Part shown: one piece after another, positions 6,125-12,380 of the stretch | Layout: every line of letters starts with the position of its first letter | Numbering within the stretch: the stretch's first letter is position 1 | From: CAMEON01 sp964427175 | GTDB taxonomy: Bacteria; Bacillota; Clostridia; Oscillospirales; CAG-272 | DNA length: 12,380 bases | Direction: 5' to 3' | Assembly (NCBI GenBank): GCA_964427175.1 | Contig: CAYRTP010000064.1 | Span: 1 to 12,380, forward strand | Notes under the pieces: generated by a model | Told to the model about the DNA's origin: nothing | Seen by the model: only the letters and a program-made list of their open reading frames with translations | Database searches by the model: none | Program-made: the position numbers and the translations under genes

Positions 6125-6178
6125 AGGAAGTCTCCTTTCGGTTCATGCGTCGGAATCCCGCGCAAGGTTTATAAAAAT

Positions 6179-6207
6179 ATTATACACGAAAAATGTTGAC
6201 AAGTCAA
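6179..6207 (-). promoter_or_regulatory. Promoter of the degV gene
   Basis: Minus strand: TTGACT (6207-6202), a 17-nt spacer and TATAAT (6184-6179). The -35 box sits in a near-palindrome, TTGACAAGTCAA at 6196-6207, and the start codon is about 55 bases downstream of the -10. Confidence 0.8.
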
Positions 6208-6266
6208 TAAACGAATTATGAATTTATGTCTACAGACGGTAGATTTTTTTGTAAACCGCCAAAAAA

Positions 6267-6292
6267 GCGACTCTACTGGCAGTAGAGAGCGC
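6267..6292. other. Stem-loop in the degV/XRE divergent intergenic region
   Basis: The 7-bp stem CTCTACT (6271-6277) and AGTAGAG (6281-6287) has loop GGC. GCG/CGC pairs outside it with small bulges. It lies upstream of both divergent promoters, 20 bases before the -35 of the XRE operon, so it is not in either leader. It could be a protein-binding dyad. The rest of 6208-6312 shows only an AT-rich tract and a weak TCTAC/GTAGA hairpin followed by T7 at 6229-6250. Confidence 0.4.
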
Positions 6293-6312
6293 GTTTCTGT
6301 GGCCAAAAAGTG

Positions 6313-6341
6313 TTGACATTCCAATGAATTTGTGCTATACT
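6313..6341 (+). promoter_or_regulatory. Strong promoter of the XRE-TM operon
   Basis: TTGACA at 6313-6318, a 17-nt spacer ending TGTGC, then TATACT at 6336-6341: perfect -35, extended -10. The -10 lies inside the odd palindrome CTATACTATAG (6335-6345), a possible autoregulatory site. The leader is about 80 bases long. Confidence 0.85.
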
Positions 6342-6426
6342 ATAGGTAGAATGATGAAAACGGCAATTTACGTCCGCTAAACGGTTGGAAAGATCGCTTG
6401 GGCGGAAAATGCGGAAAGGAGCCGAA

Positions 6427-7092
6427 ATGAATACGGACATGACTCCGGTCAGCAAAAGCGACAGCCTTAAGGCAGTGGTTGCCGCCAATATCTCAGACCT
6501 GCGGCGCAAGCATAATATGACCCAGCTTGACCTGGCCGAAAAACTCAACTATACCGACAAGGCCATATCCAAATGGGAGCGTGGCGAGTCCATTCCCGAC
6601 GTGCTGGTGCTCAAAAACATCGCGGATCTGTTTGAGGTCACGGTGGACTACCTCTTGGAGGAGGAGCACCCGATTCCTACTGCCGTTGACGAAGAGCAAG
6701 GACAGGAAACCATCCAAAAACAGCAAAGTATTCGTACCCGTGGTGTTGTGACGGGAATGAGTGTCCTGCTGGTTTGGCTGGTCGCAACCGTGCTGTTTAT
6801 GATTGCGGATATGGTCAGCCCCGAGGACACGGCGCATTGGCTGATCTTCATCTACGCAATCCCTGCCTCCATGATCGTGTGGCTGGTACTGAACAGTGTG
6901 TGGTTCAATCGCCGTCGCAACTACCTCATCATTTCCATGTTGACTTGGTCAACCCTTGCCGCAGTTTATATGACCATTTGGCGGCTGGCTGACTACAACG
7001 CCTGGATCATTTTCATGCTGGGCATTCCCGGACAGGCCATCATCGTTATGTGGTCCAGACTCAAGCAGAGCGGGGATGTTTTTAAAAAATGA
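6427..7092 (+). CDS. XRE-family helix-turn-helix regulator with four transmembrane segments
   Basis: A 221-residue protein. Residues 18-77 are a Cro/C1-type HTH: AANISDLRRKHNMTQLDLAEKL, then TDKAISKWERGESIPDVLVL (recognition helix about 43-52) and LKNIADLFEVTVDYLL. After an acidic/Gln linker (79-104), hydrophobic helices lie at about 106-127, 137-159, 165-184 and 192-209. ATG at 6427 is preferred over upstream in-frame ATGs at 6385 and 6409 because GGAAAGGAG (6413-6421) is correctly spaced to it and the upstream codons encode a non-conserved-looking basic stretch. It is probably a membrane-tethered DNA-binding protein; the signal it reads is unknown. Its stop overlaps the next start as ATGA, which implies translational coupling and joint function. 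It resembles the regulator at 1589-2215 in architecture but not closely in sequence. Confidence 0.88.
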   Translation: MNTDMTPVSKSDSLKAVVAANISDLRRKHNMTQLDLAEKLNYTDKAISKWERGESIPDVLVLKNIADLFEVTVDYLLEEEHPIPTAVDEEQGQETIQKQQSIRTRGVVTGMSVLLVWLVATVLFMIADMVSPEDTAHWLIFIYAIPASMIVWLVLNSVWFNRRRNYLIISMLTWSTLAAVYMTIWRLADYNAWIIFMLGIPGQAIIVMWSRLKQSGDVFKK

Positions 7093-7760
7093 ATATAAAG
7101 AAGAAAACAAGCTCCACAGGACGTATCGTGTGTTTGATGGGGCTTCTGATAATCGTGACGTTGTGCATGATCTACCGCCTTGGGTCCAAGGGAGCGTTTG
7201 TAACCGATGATTCCGCTGTATTTACGGGGAGCAAACTGACTTGGAATGGAAAATCCTACTCGTCTGCAGGCGGTGTCTACACCGAGGGGAAAAGAATTGC
7301 CAAGACCTCGGACGGATGGGATGTCAACGAGGTTCGGGAGGATCCCGATCATAATTTTGTAGTGGTCCGTTCTTTCTTGGACCAGTATCTCATGGTTGCG
7401 GATGATTATACCATTCCTTCAAGCGGTAAATTGACCATGGTGAACTGGCACGGTGATCCTGTGACAGACTCTGAATTTTTAGAGGCGATATTGGAAATTA
7501 ACGTTCAAAAATCCACTTCGTTTACCTATGAAACGGAAGGAATATTCATAGTTACGGATCGGCAGCACATGAGAGAAGTCTACTACGCCTACGAAGCCTG
7601 CCCCGTTGCGACATTTTTTCAAGGCTATTTGGGCAAGGTGGACGGTAGGTGGGTGATGACAACGGACATTGAGCAACCTACCTACCCTCATCCTTATTTA
7701 GTGGGCTGTTACGAGATCCCGGACGAATATGAGGGTATTTTGGAGAAATACTTCGAATAG
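7089..7760 (+). CDS. Membrane-anchored extracytoplasmic protein of unknown function, coupled to the XRE-TM regulator
   Basis: The 223-residue protein opens with MNIKKKTSSTGR, a basic N-terminus, then a hydrophobic helix at about 12-29 (IVCLMGLLIIVTLCMIY). The remainder is soluble and mostly beta-like, so I infer an uncleaved N-terminal anchor with an external domain. C15 is within the helix but no clear lipobox (L-x-x-C followed by a soluble region) fits. Recognisable patches are KLTWNGKSYSSAGGVY (49-64), an SDGWDVNEVREDPDHNFVVV stretch (74-93), and YLVGCYEIPDEY near the end. I recognise no family. The start overlaps the upstream stop (ATGA) and has no well-placed ribosome site, so translation probably depends on the XRE gene. 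It could be a sensor or partner for that regulator. A strong terminator follows. Confidence 0.8.
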   Translation: MNIKKKTSSTGRIVCLMGLLIIVTLCMIYRLGSKGAFVTDDSAVFTGSKLTWNGKSYSSAGGVYTEGKRIAKTSDGWDVNEVREDPDHNFVVVRSFLDQYLMVADDYTIPSSGKLTMVNWHGDPVTDSEFLEAILEINVQKSTSFTYETEGIFIVTDRQHMREVYYAYEACPVATFFQGYLGKVDGRWVMTTDIEQPTYPHPYLVGCYEIPDEYEGILEKYFE

Positions 7761-7771
7761 ATAGGAATTTT

Positions 7772-7814
7772 CAAATAGAAAAACCACCGCACGAAACGGT
7801 GGTTTTTCTATTTG
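7772..7814. terminator. Bidirectional terminator between convergent genes
   Basis: An 18-bp perfect stem (7772-7789 and 7797-7814) encloses the loop CACGAAA. The core ACCACCG/CGGTGGT is flanked by A5 and T5. It starts 12 bases after the stop of the anchored protein and ends 8 bases before the stop of the small membrane protein, so it serves both transcripts. Confidence 0.92.
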
Positions 7815-7821
7815 GGAGGAA

Positions 7822-8064
7822 TTACTCCTCGACCTCGACGATCTCCTGAGCGGCCTCTGCGATCTCCTCACAGACCTCCTCGGGAATCTCCTCGCAGTCG
7901 CAGCACTCCTCGATCTCCTCGCAGTTCTTCTTGCAGAACTTGTCCTTGAGAACCTTGGTGAACAGGAAGTAAGCACCCACTGCAGCGGCAGCGGCACCGA
8001 TGATGATGCCGATGATCACGAAGATCTTGGTGGTATCCTTCTTTTTCTTGCGGAAGCAGAACAT
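7822..8064 (-). CDS. Small single-pass membrane protein with Cys/Glu-rich tail
   Basis: An 80-residue protein. MFCFRKKKKD is a short, strongly basic cytoplasmic head. Residues 13-35 (IFVIIGIIIGAAAAAVGAYF and onward) form one Ala/Gly-rich membrane helix. Residues 39-80 are very acidic, with seven Cys in the protein at 3, 44, 48, 54, 55, 57 and 65, six of them in the tail (CKKNCEEIEECCDCEEI). The positive-inside rule places the tail outside if the basic head stays in; KVLKDK after the helix weakens that. The tail is predicted helical and could bind metal or form disulphides. AGGAGGA at 8072-8078 gives a strong ribosome site, and a terminator follows. I recognise no named family; YtxH-like small membrane proteins are a loose resemblance. 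The gene is monocistronic. Confidence 0.8.
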   Translation of the reverse strand: MFCFRKKKKDTTKIFVIIGIIIGAAAAAVGAYFLFTKVLKDKFCKKNCEEIEECCDCEEIPEEVCEEIAEAAQEIVEVEE

Positions 8065-8118
8065 GAATGTATCCTCCTATATTTTGATAGGGGTACAATG
8101 ACCCATATACTTAGCATT

Positions 8119-8124
8119 ATTATA
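8119..8124 (-). promoter_or_regulatory. Probable -10 box of the small membrane protein gene
   Basis: On the minus strand TATAAT at 8124-8119 lies about 55 bases upstream of the ATG. No convincing -35 box is seen at 17 bp and there is no TGn, so the promoter is tentative. Confidence 0.45.
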
Positions 8125-8204
8125 GCCTAAAATCGTGAACTCCGTATGAATATTCGAAAAGTTTTGTGATTTTTTTGCGAGACAATAGAAAGCGTTAAAA
8201 ACCA

Positions 8205-8233
8205 TTGACATCTAAAAAGATGTATGGTATAAT
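8205..8233 (+). promoter_or_regulatory. Perfect consensus promoter of the pseudouridine synthase operon, with operator-like dyad
   Basis: TTGACA (8205-8210), exactly 17 bp, TATAAT (8228-8233), with TGG before the -10: a complete sigma-A consensus. The spacer contains a perfect dyad, ACATCT (8208-8213), AAAA, AGATGT (8218-8223), whose left arm overlaps the -35 box. A repressor bound there would exclude polymerase. That role is inferred. Confidence 0.85.
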
Positions 8234-8260
8234 ATATACAATTTAAAGTTGGAGATAGCT

Positions 8261-8923
8261 ATGGACATAAACATTCTTCACAAAGATCGGGACCTCCTTC
8301 TTTGCTGTAAGCCGGCGGGAGTCCCGACTCAGCCCGATCCTTCGGGACAGACCGACCTGCTGACGGCCCTGCAGGCCACCCACAAGACCGCAAGCCTCAT
8401 TCACCGTTTGGATACACCCACGGGAGGCGTTATGGTCTATGGCCTGACCCCGAAGGCCACCGCCAAGCTCTGCGCCATGGTGCAGGATCATGGACAGTTC
8501 CAAAAGGAGTACCTGGCCGTCCTGGCTAAGCCCCCCGTCGAGAGCGAGGGACAGATGCGGGACTTCCTCTATCACGATAAGCGGGCGAATAAATCCTACG
8601 TGACCGAGGGGAACCGCAAGGGAAGCAAGGAGGCGATCCTGGATTACCGCGTATTGGCTACCGCGGAAAACGGGTATACGTTGGTTCTGGTTCGCTTACA
8701 TACGGGGCGTACCCATCAGATCCGCGTGCAGTTTGCTTCAAGAGGACTTCCTCTCGTGGGGGACGGCAAGTACGGCAGTCGGGAGAAATGCCCCTACATC
8801 GGCCTGTGGGCGTTCAGATTGACCTTCCCGCATCCTATTACGGGAAAGAGCCTTTCGGCGCAGGCTATTCCCAATCAAGATAGAGCCCCGTGGAATTGCT
8901 TCAACGAAACAGTCTTTCTGTGA
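8261..8923 (+). CDS. RluA-family RNA pseudouridine synthase
   Basis: The 220-residue enzyme isomerises specific uridines in rRNA or tRNA to pseudouridine. NILHKDRDLLLCCKPAGVPTQ at 4-24 is the family's opening. HRLDTPTGGVMVYG at 48-61 contains the catalytic Asp, D51. QKEYLAVL (81-88) and RTHQIRVQFASRGLPLVGD (150-168) are further family motifs. There is no N-terminal S4 domain, and the protein is short compared with RluD (about 320 residues), which fits the compact RluA/TruC-like forms; the target uridine cannot be told. ATG at 8261 is chosen over an in-frame TTG at 8249 because GGAG at 8251-8254 is spaced 6 bases from it. No terminator follows and the next gene starts 30 bp downstream, so readthrough into the URO-D-like gene is likely. 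Confidence 0.93.
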   Translation: MDINILHKDRDLLLCCKPAGVPTQPDPSGQTDLLTALQATHKTASLIHRLDTPTGGVMVYGLTPKATAKLCAMVQDHGQFQKEYLAVLAKPPVESEGQMRDFLYHDKRANKSYVTEGNRKGSKEAILDYRVLATAENGYTLVLVRLHTGRTHQIRVQFASRGLPLVGDGKYGSREKCPYIGLWAFRLTFPHPITGKSLSAQAIPNQDRAPWNCFNETVFL

Positions 8924-8953
8924 TTTTCATCCTACTAGAAAAGAGAAGTATCT

Positions 8954-10018
8954 ATGACCAATCGAGAAAATTATCTGTCTATAGCCCGGCGAACCGGCTA
9001 CGACTATATGCCCGTGCATTTCGAAATGTGCCCGGTATTGCGTGAAAAATTCAACGCCTATACCCGTGAACATGATCTCCGGCTTCCTGCCGGCGAAGGC
9101 TCGGTGATCGGTCTTCCGATGACCGTTGCCCCTGCCGAGACTTTTCTGACAACATACTATCAGAACAAAACTTTCAAGCCCGGTACGCACATCAGTGCCT
9201 GGGGAGTCGCATACGAGCCGGGGTCGGCCTCTGCTTATCACATGACGTATATGCATCACCCGATGGAAGATTTTGACTCGGTCGAGCAGATTCTCGCGTA
9301 TCCCATGCCCGTATTTCATGATGAAGGGCTTGCCGCGCAGATCGAGCAGGTACAAAGGCTTCACGAGGCGGATTGTGCCGCTGTCGGCCATATGGAAACT
9401 ACCATATGGGAAAAAGCATGGTATATGCGCGGGATGGAGAATCTGATGTGCGACATGATGAGTGAGGATCCGATGGCAACGGTGCTGTTGGACCGTGTCA
9501 CCGATCTGTCTGTGCAGTTGGCCGTCAGTTACGCCAAGGCGGGCGCGGACGCGCTTTTCCTGGGAGACGATGTCGGTATGCAGCGCACCATCATGATGAG
9601 CGAGGGGCTCTATAATGAATGGCTCAAGCCCCGCCTGAAGCGGGTGATTGATGCCGCCCGCGCCATCAATCCCGAAATCCTCATTTTTTACCATTCCTGC
9701 GGACACGTGACCGAACTGATCCCATACTTTATTGAGGCAGGCGTAGACGTGCTCAATCCCATACAGCCCGAGTGTATGGATTTCAAGGAGATCTATAAGA
9801 AGTACGGCGAGCAATTGTCCTTCCACGGTACCATCGGTACCCAAAGCGTGATGCCCTTCGGAACACCCGAGGATATCCGCCGTAAGGTCTTTGAAAACCT
9901 GGACATCGTCGGTAAAAAGGGAGGATTGTACGTCTGCCCCACACATATGCTGGAGCCGGATGTTCCTGTGGAAAATGTTGTGGCTTATATTCAAGCGTGC
10001 ATGGAATACACGCTGTGA
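8954..10018 (+). CDS. Uroporphyrinogen decarboxylase (URO-D)-family protein, corrinoid methyltransferase-like
   Basis: A 354-residue protein of the URO-D/MtaA superfamily fold. The best markers are in the second half: GADALFLGDDVGMQ at 197-210, IFYHSCGHVTELIPYFIEAG at 244-263 (H247 and C249), VDVLNPIQP (264-272) and GGLYVCPTH (323-331, C328). A His-x-Cys...Cys set is what Zn-dependent methyl-corrinoid:thiol methyltransferases of this superfamily use to bind zinc and activate a thiol; true HemE decarboxylases lack it. No haem-pathway gene is nearby, so HemE is unlikely. Such proteins are frequent beside carbohydrate-active enzymes in gut Clostridia, with unknown roles. A weak AGAGAAG site precedes the ATG. 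It follows the pseudouridine synthase by 30 bp and precedes the GH95 gene by 75 bp, which suggests co-transcription. The true substrate is unknown. Confidence 0.82.
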   Translation: MTNRENYLSIARRTGYDYMPVHFEMCPVLREKFNAYTREHDLRLPAGEGSVIGLPMTVAPAETFLTTYYQNKTFKPGTHISAWGVAYEPGSASAYHMTYMHHPMEDFDSVEQILAYPMPVFHDEGLAAQIEQVQRLHEADCAAVGHMETTIWEKAWYMRGMENLMCDMMSEDPMATVLLDRVTDLSVQLAVSYAKAGADALFLGDDVGMQRTIMMSEGLYNEWLKPRLKRVIDAARAINPEILIFYHSCGHVTELIPYFIEAGVDVLNPIQPECMDFKEIYKKYGEQLSFHGTIGTQSVMPFGTPEDIRRKVFENLDIVGKKGGLYVCPTHMLEPDVPVENVVAYIQACMEYTL

Positions 10019-10093
10019 GTAGACTCCCAACCGCTTCAACGATGCTTATGATGAAATTATATTTAGCCACTACAAAAAGGAGAAAATCACCAC

Positions 10094-12289
10094 ATGAAAC
10101 ATAACTTATGGTACACGACCTGGACCGAGCTGTATCGGGAGGGTCTTCCCGTTGGAAACGGCCGCTTGGCCGCCATGATGTTAGGCAAACCCAAAAAGCT
10201 CCGCATTGCCCTCAACCACGAATGGATGTGGCGGGGTGAGAACCGCTACCGCGAGCATCCCGACGTATCCCGTCACCTGCCCGAGATACGCGAGGCCCTA
10301 TTGCAGGGGGACTTTGAGCGAGGTACCCGCCTGGCCAACGAATATATGGGCGGCGCGGGCGGTGTCAGCGGGATCCCCAATCGGGTGGATCCCTACCAGC
10401 CCGTCGGAGACCTGTGGATCGAGCTCGACGCGGGGGATGCCCGGGAATACGTGCGCTCCCTGGACCTTGCCACGGGCCTGGCCCAAACCGCCTTCCAAGC
10501 CCCCACGGGGCGGATCACCCAGCGGCTATTCGCCAGCTTTGCCGACGGCTGCATCGTAGCCGAGATCACATCCGAGGAGCCCACCGACATGACGGCCATC
10601 CTCTCCCGCCGAGAGGATCCCCGCTGTACGGTTACCTATCGCCTCGCCCGAGACGGACTGACCCTCTGCGGCGCATTTCTCGACGGGATCTCCTTCGAGG
10701 CGGCTGTCCGTGCGGACACCGACGGCATCCTGACCGTAGCGGACAACCGCCTGCGGGTAGAGGGAGCCAAGCGACTGACTCTCCTCATTCAAATCGGCAC
10801 CGATGCCAAGGGCTCCGCCCCCTCGGAGGAGATCACCTGGCCTGCGGAGCTTGATTTTGACACCCTGCTTACCCGCCACAAGCCCCGTTTTGCCGCCATG
10901 CGAGGGGAGGCCGTGCTAGACATAGACCTGCCCGCTGGCGATCATCTGCCCACCGACCAACGCATCCAACTGTTCCGCGAAGGGAAGGAGCCCTCCATGC
11001 CCCTGCTGTATTTCGAGTACGGACGCTACCTCATGGTCAGCGGCTCCTCGGGGGAGCTTCCCCTGAATCTCCAGGGCAAATGGAACGAGGACCTGACCCC
11101 GCCGTGGGATTCCGACTACCACCTGGATGTTAACCTGCAAATGTGCTACTGGTTTGCCGAGACTCTGGGTCTCCACCACGCCGCGGGGACCCTGTTCAAT
11201 CTGATCGAATCCTACGTTCCCTACGGACGGGTCATGGCCCACCGTCTGTACGATTGCCGCGGCTTTACCTTTGCCATCCAAACCGACGTATGGGGGCGGG
11301 TCACCCCTGAGTCCTGCGGCTGGGCGGTATGGTTGGGCGCCGCACCCTGGCTGGGTCAGCACATGTTCCAGCACTGGCGCTATACCAAGGACATGGACTT
11401 CCTGCGAAATCGTTGCTACCCCTACCTGAAGGAATGCGCCGCTTTCTACGAGGACTACCTCATGGAAAAAGACGGTGAGCTGTGGATCCTACCCTCCCAA
11501 TCCCCCGAGAACCGCTTTGCTGGGACGGGTAACTGGCCCGTTTCCATCGGCATCAACAGTGCTATGGATATTGAACTGGTGATTGAGCTTTTGAGGAGTG
11601 CCATCGAGTGCGCCGAGATATTGGGTGAGGACGCTGAGCTGACCACCAAATGGCGGGGCATCCTGGCCCGTCTGCCCGCCCTGACCATTGACAGCCGCGG
11701 TCGGTTGAACGAATGGGATACCGAGCGGGAGGAGGTGGAGCCGGGGCACCGCCACCTGTCCCACATCTACGGCCTGTACCCCTCCCAGCTCTTCGAGCCC
11801 GACAGCGACGAGTGGAAGGCCTCTGAGCGTTCCCTGGATGCTCGGTTGAACTACGGAGGCGGCCATACGGGCTGGAGCCGCTCCTGGGTGGCATGCCTGA
11901 TGGCCCGCTTGGGCCGCGGCGAGGAGGCGTGGGAGCATTTCATCCATCTGATCGGAGATTTTGCCACCATCTCCTTGTTGGATCTGTGCCCTCCCTCCAT
12001 CTTTCAGATCGACGGCAACATGGGCGGAACCGCCTGCGTCTGCGAGATGCTGATGCAAAGCCGTCGCGGAGAGCTGAGACTGCTCCCCGCCCTGCCCTCG
12101 GCATGGCCCCGCGGACGGGTGGAGAAATTCCGCGCCCAGGACGGCCTGACCGTCAGCTTTGCCTGGGAGGATGGTCACCTGACCGACTGTACCCTGGAGG
12201 CCACCGAGGCCATGGAGCTGACCGTCCTATCCGGCGATTGGACCCGCAAGCTGACCCTCCAACCGGGCATCACACGGGTTCCGTGCTGA
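10094..12289 (+). CDS. Glycoside hydrolase family 95 enzyme (alpha-L-fucosidase type), cytoplasmic
   Basis: A 731-residue GH95 protein. The family contains alpha-1,2-L-fucosidases, and also alpha-L-galactosidases, that act with inversion. Family markers run through it. GLPVGNGRLAAMMLG at 18-32 and LNHEWMWRGE (41-50) open the N-terminal beta domain. LPLNLQGKWNEDLTPPWDSD followed by YHLDVNLQMCYW (to about 352) opens the catalytic barrel. SPENRF at 470-475 carries the expected general acid E472. EPGHRHLSHIYGLYP lies near 552-566. FQIDGNMGGTACVCEML has the expected base Asp at D640. Compared with Bifidobacterium AfcA, where two Asn (N421, N423) help the base, the matching pair here appears to be D345 and N347. 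There is no signal peptide, so it should act on imported oligosaccharides. AAGGAG precedes the ATG with a rather long 11-base gap. The gene is GC-rich relative to the URO-D gene before it. Confidence 0.92.
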   Translation: MKHNLWYTTWTELYREGLPVGNGRLAAMMLGKPKKLRIALNHEWMWRGENRYREHPDVSRHLPEIREALLQGDFERGTRLANEYMGGAGGVSGIPNRVDPYQPVGDLWIELDAGDAREYVRSLDLATGLAQTAFQAPTGRITQRLFASFADGCIVAEITSEEPTDMTAILSRREDPRCTVTYRLARDGLTLCGAFLDGISFEAAVRADTDGILTVADNRLRVEGAKRLTLLIQIGTDAKGSAPSEEITWPAELDFDTLLTRHKPRFAAMRGEAVLDIDLPAGDHLPTDQRIQLFREGKEPSMPLLYFEYGRYLMVSGSSGELPLNLQGKWNEDLTPPWDSDYHLDVNLQMCYWFAETLGLHHAAGTLFNLIESYVPYGRVMAHRLYDCRGFTFAIQTDVWGRVTPESCGWAVWLGAAPWLGQHMFQHWRYTKDMDFLRNRCYPYLKECAAFYEDYLMEKDGELWILPSQSPENRFAGTGNWPVSIGINSAMDIELVIELLRSAIECAEILGEDAELTTKWRGILARLPALTIDSRGRLNEWDTEREEVEPGHRHLSHIYGLYPSQLFEPDSDEWKASERSLDARLNYGGGHTGWSRSWVACLMARLGRGEEAWEHFIHLIGDFATISLLDLCPPSIFQIDGNMGGTACVCEMLMQSRRGELRLLPALPSAWPRGRVEKFRAQDGLTVSFAWEDGHLTDCTLEATEAMELTVLSGDWTRKLTLQPGITRVPC

Positions 12290-12334
12290 CCTTCATACAT
12301 GATTTATGCGATTGTAAAATGATTTTTTCGCAAA

Positions 12335-12356
12335 TTGCAATAGCAAGTTGCAATAG
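12335..12356 (+). repeat. Short tandem direct repeat downstream of the GH95 gene
   Basis: TTGCAATAG occurs at 12335-12343 and 12348-12356, spaced 13 bp start to start. It lies in the AT-rich non-coding tail after the GH95 stop. No clear terminator is seen there; only a weak TGCGA (12307-12311) / TCGCA (12328-12332) pairing around a T run. It may belong to the upstream region of the next gene outside the window. Confidence 0.4.
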
Positions 12357-12380
12357 TTTTCAAAAAGGTAACAAATCGCA

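Noticed and set aside
5210..6199. Plus-strand open frame of 329 codons opposite the DegV gene
   Set aside because: It reads through terminators, the degV ribosome site and the degV promoter; the minus frame has all DegV motifs.
6229..6250. TCTAC/GTAGA hairpin followed by T7, a terminator candidate on the plus strand
   Set aside because: The stem is only 5 bp, with no gene ending upstream on the plus strand; it lies between two divergent promoters.
8954..10018. Assignment as HemE, uroporphyrinogen decarboxylase of haem synthesis
   Set aside because: No haem gene nearby, and the His-x-Cys...Cys zinc-type motif fits methyltransferase-like relatives better than HemE.
8927..10039. Minus-strand open frame of 370 codons, longer than the gene opposite it
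   Set aside because: It is antisense to the URO-D-like gene, whose plus-strand frame shows conserved HSCGH and GGLYVCPTH motifs; the minus frame has no recognisable motif and no convincing ribosome site.

Overview
The window reads as chromosomal DNA of a Gram-positive anaerobe of the Clostridia, most likely a gut Bacillota of the Oscillospirales/Eubacteriales type. This is inferred from strong AGGAGG-like ribosome sites, sigma-A promoters with TRTGn extended -10 elements, a stand-alone small alarmone synthetase, a DegV/FakB protein, and a cytosolic GH95 enzyme next to a uroporphyrinogen-decarboxylase-like protein. No species can be named from the sequence alone. Apart from one AT-rich patch (about 1589-2340), base composition is moderately GC-rich.

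Layout. 1-597 (minus): N-terminal part of a PpiC-type peptidyl-prolyl isomerase, cut by the window edge, with its promoter at 630-658. 816-1586 (plus): a small (p)ppGpp synthetase. 1589-2215 (minus): an AT-rich XRE regulator with four membrane segments, ending 2 bp from the synthetase stop. 2216-2514: a promoter with a palindrome, a degenerate tRNA-like fragment, inverted repeats and a strong hairpin. 2515-2590 (minus): tRNA-Thr(CGT). 2767-3648 (plus): rsmA/ksgA, closed by a terminator. 3754-5152 (plus): a consensus promoter, a possible 41-codon leader ORF, then rtcB. 5258-6124 (minus): a DegV/FakB fatty-acid-binding protein converging on rtcB. 6313-7760 (plus): a two-gene operon of a second XRE four-TM regulator and a translationally coupled membrane-anchored extracytoplasmic protein. 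7822-8064 (minus): an 80-residue single-TM protein with a Cys/Glu-rich tail. 8205-12289 (plus): a consensus promoter carrying a dyad, an RluA-family pseudouridine synthase, a URO-D/methyltransferase-like protein and a GH95 alpha-L-fucosidase-type enzyme. 12290-12380 is non-coding and has a short direct repeat.

Functionally, much of the window is RNA and stress housekeeping: rRNA dimethylation, RNA ligation, pseudouridylation, a tRNA, an alarmone synthetase and a prolyl isomerase. Two membrane-tethered regulators are interspersed, and a carbohydrate module closes the right end. The least described parts are the XRE-TM/anchored-protein pair, the Cys/Glu-rich small membrane protein, the leader ORF over the rtcB start, and the AT-rich insertion with a tRNA-like remnant beside tRNA-Thr. 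I see no CRISPR array, transposase, integrase or recognisable defence operon. None of these observations proves a new system.
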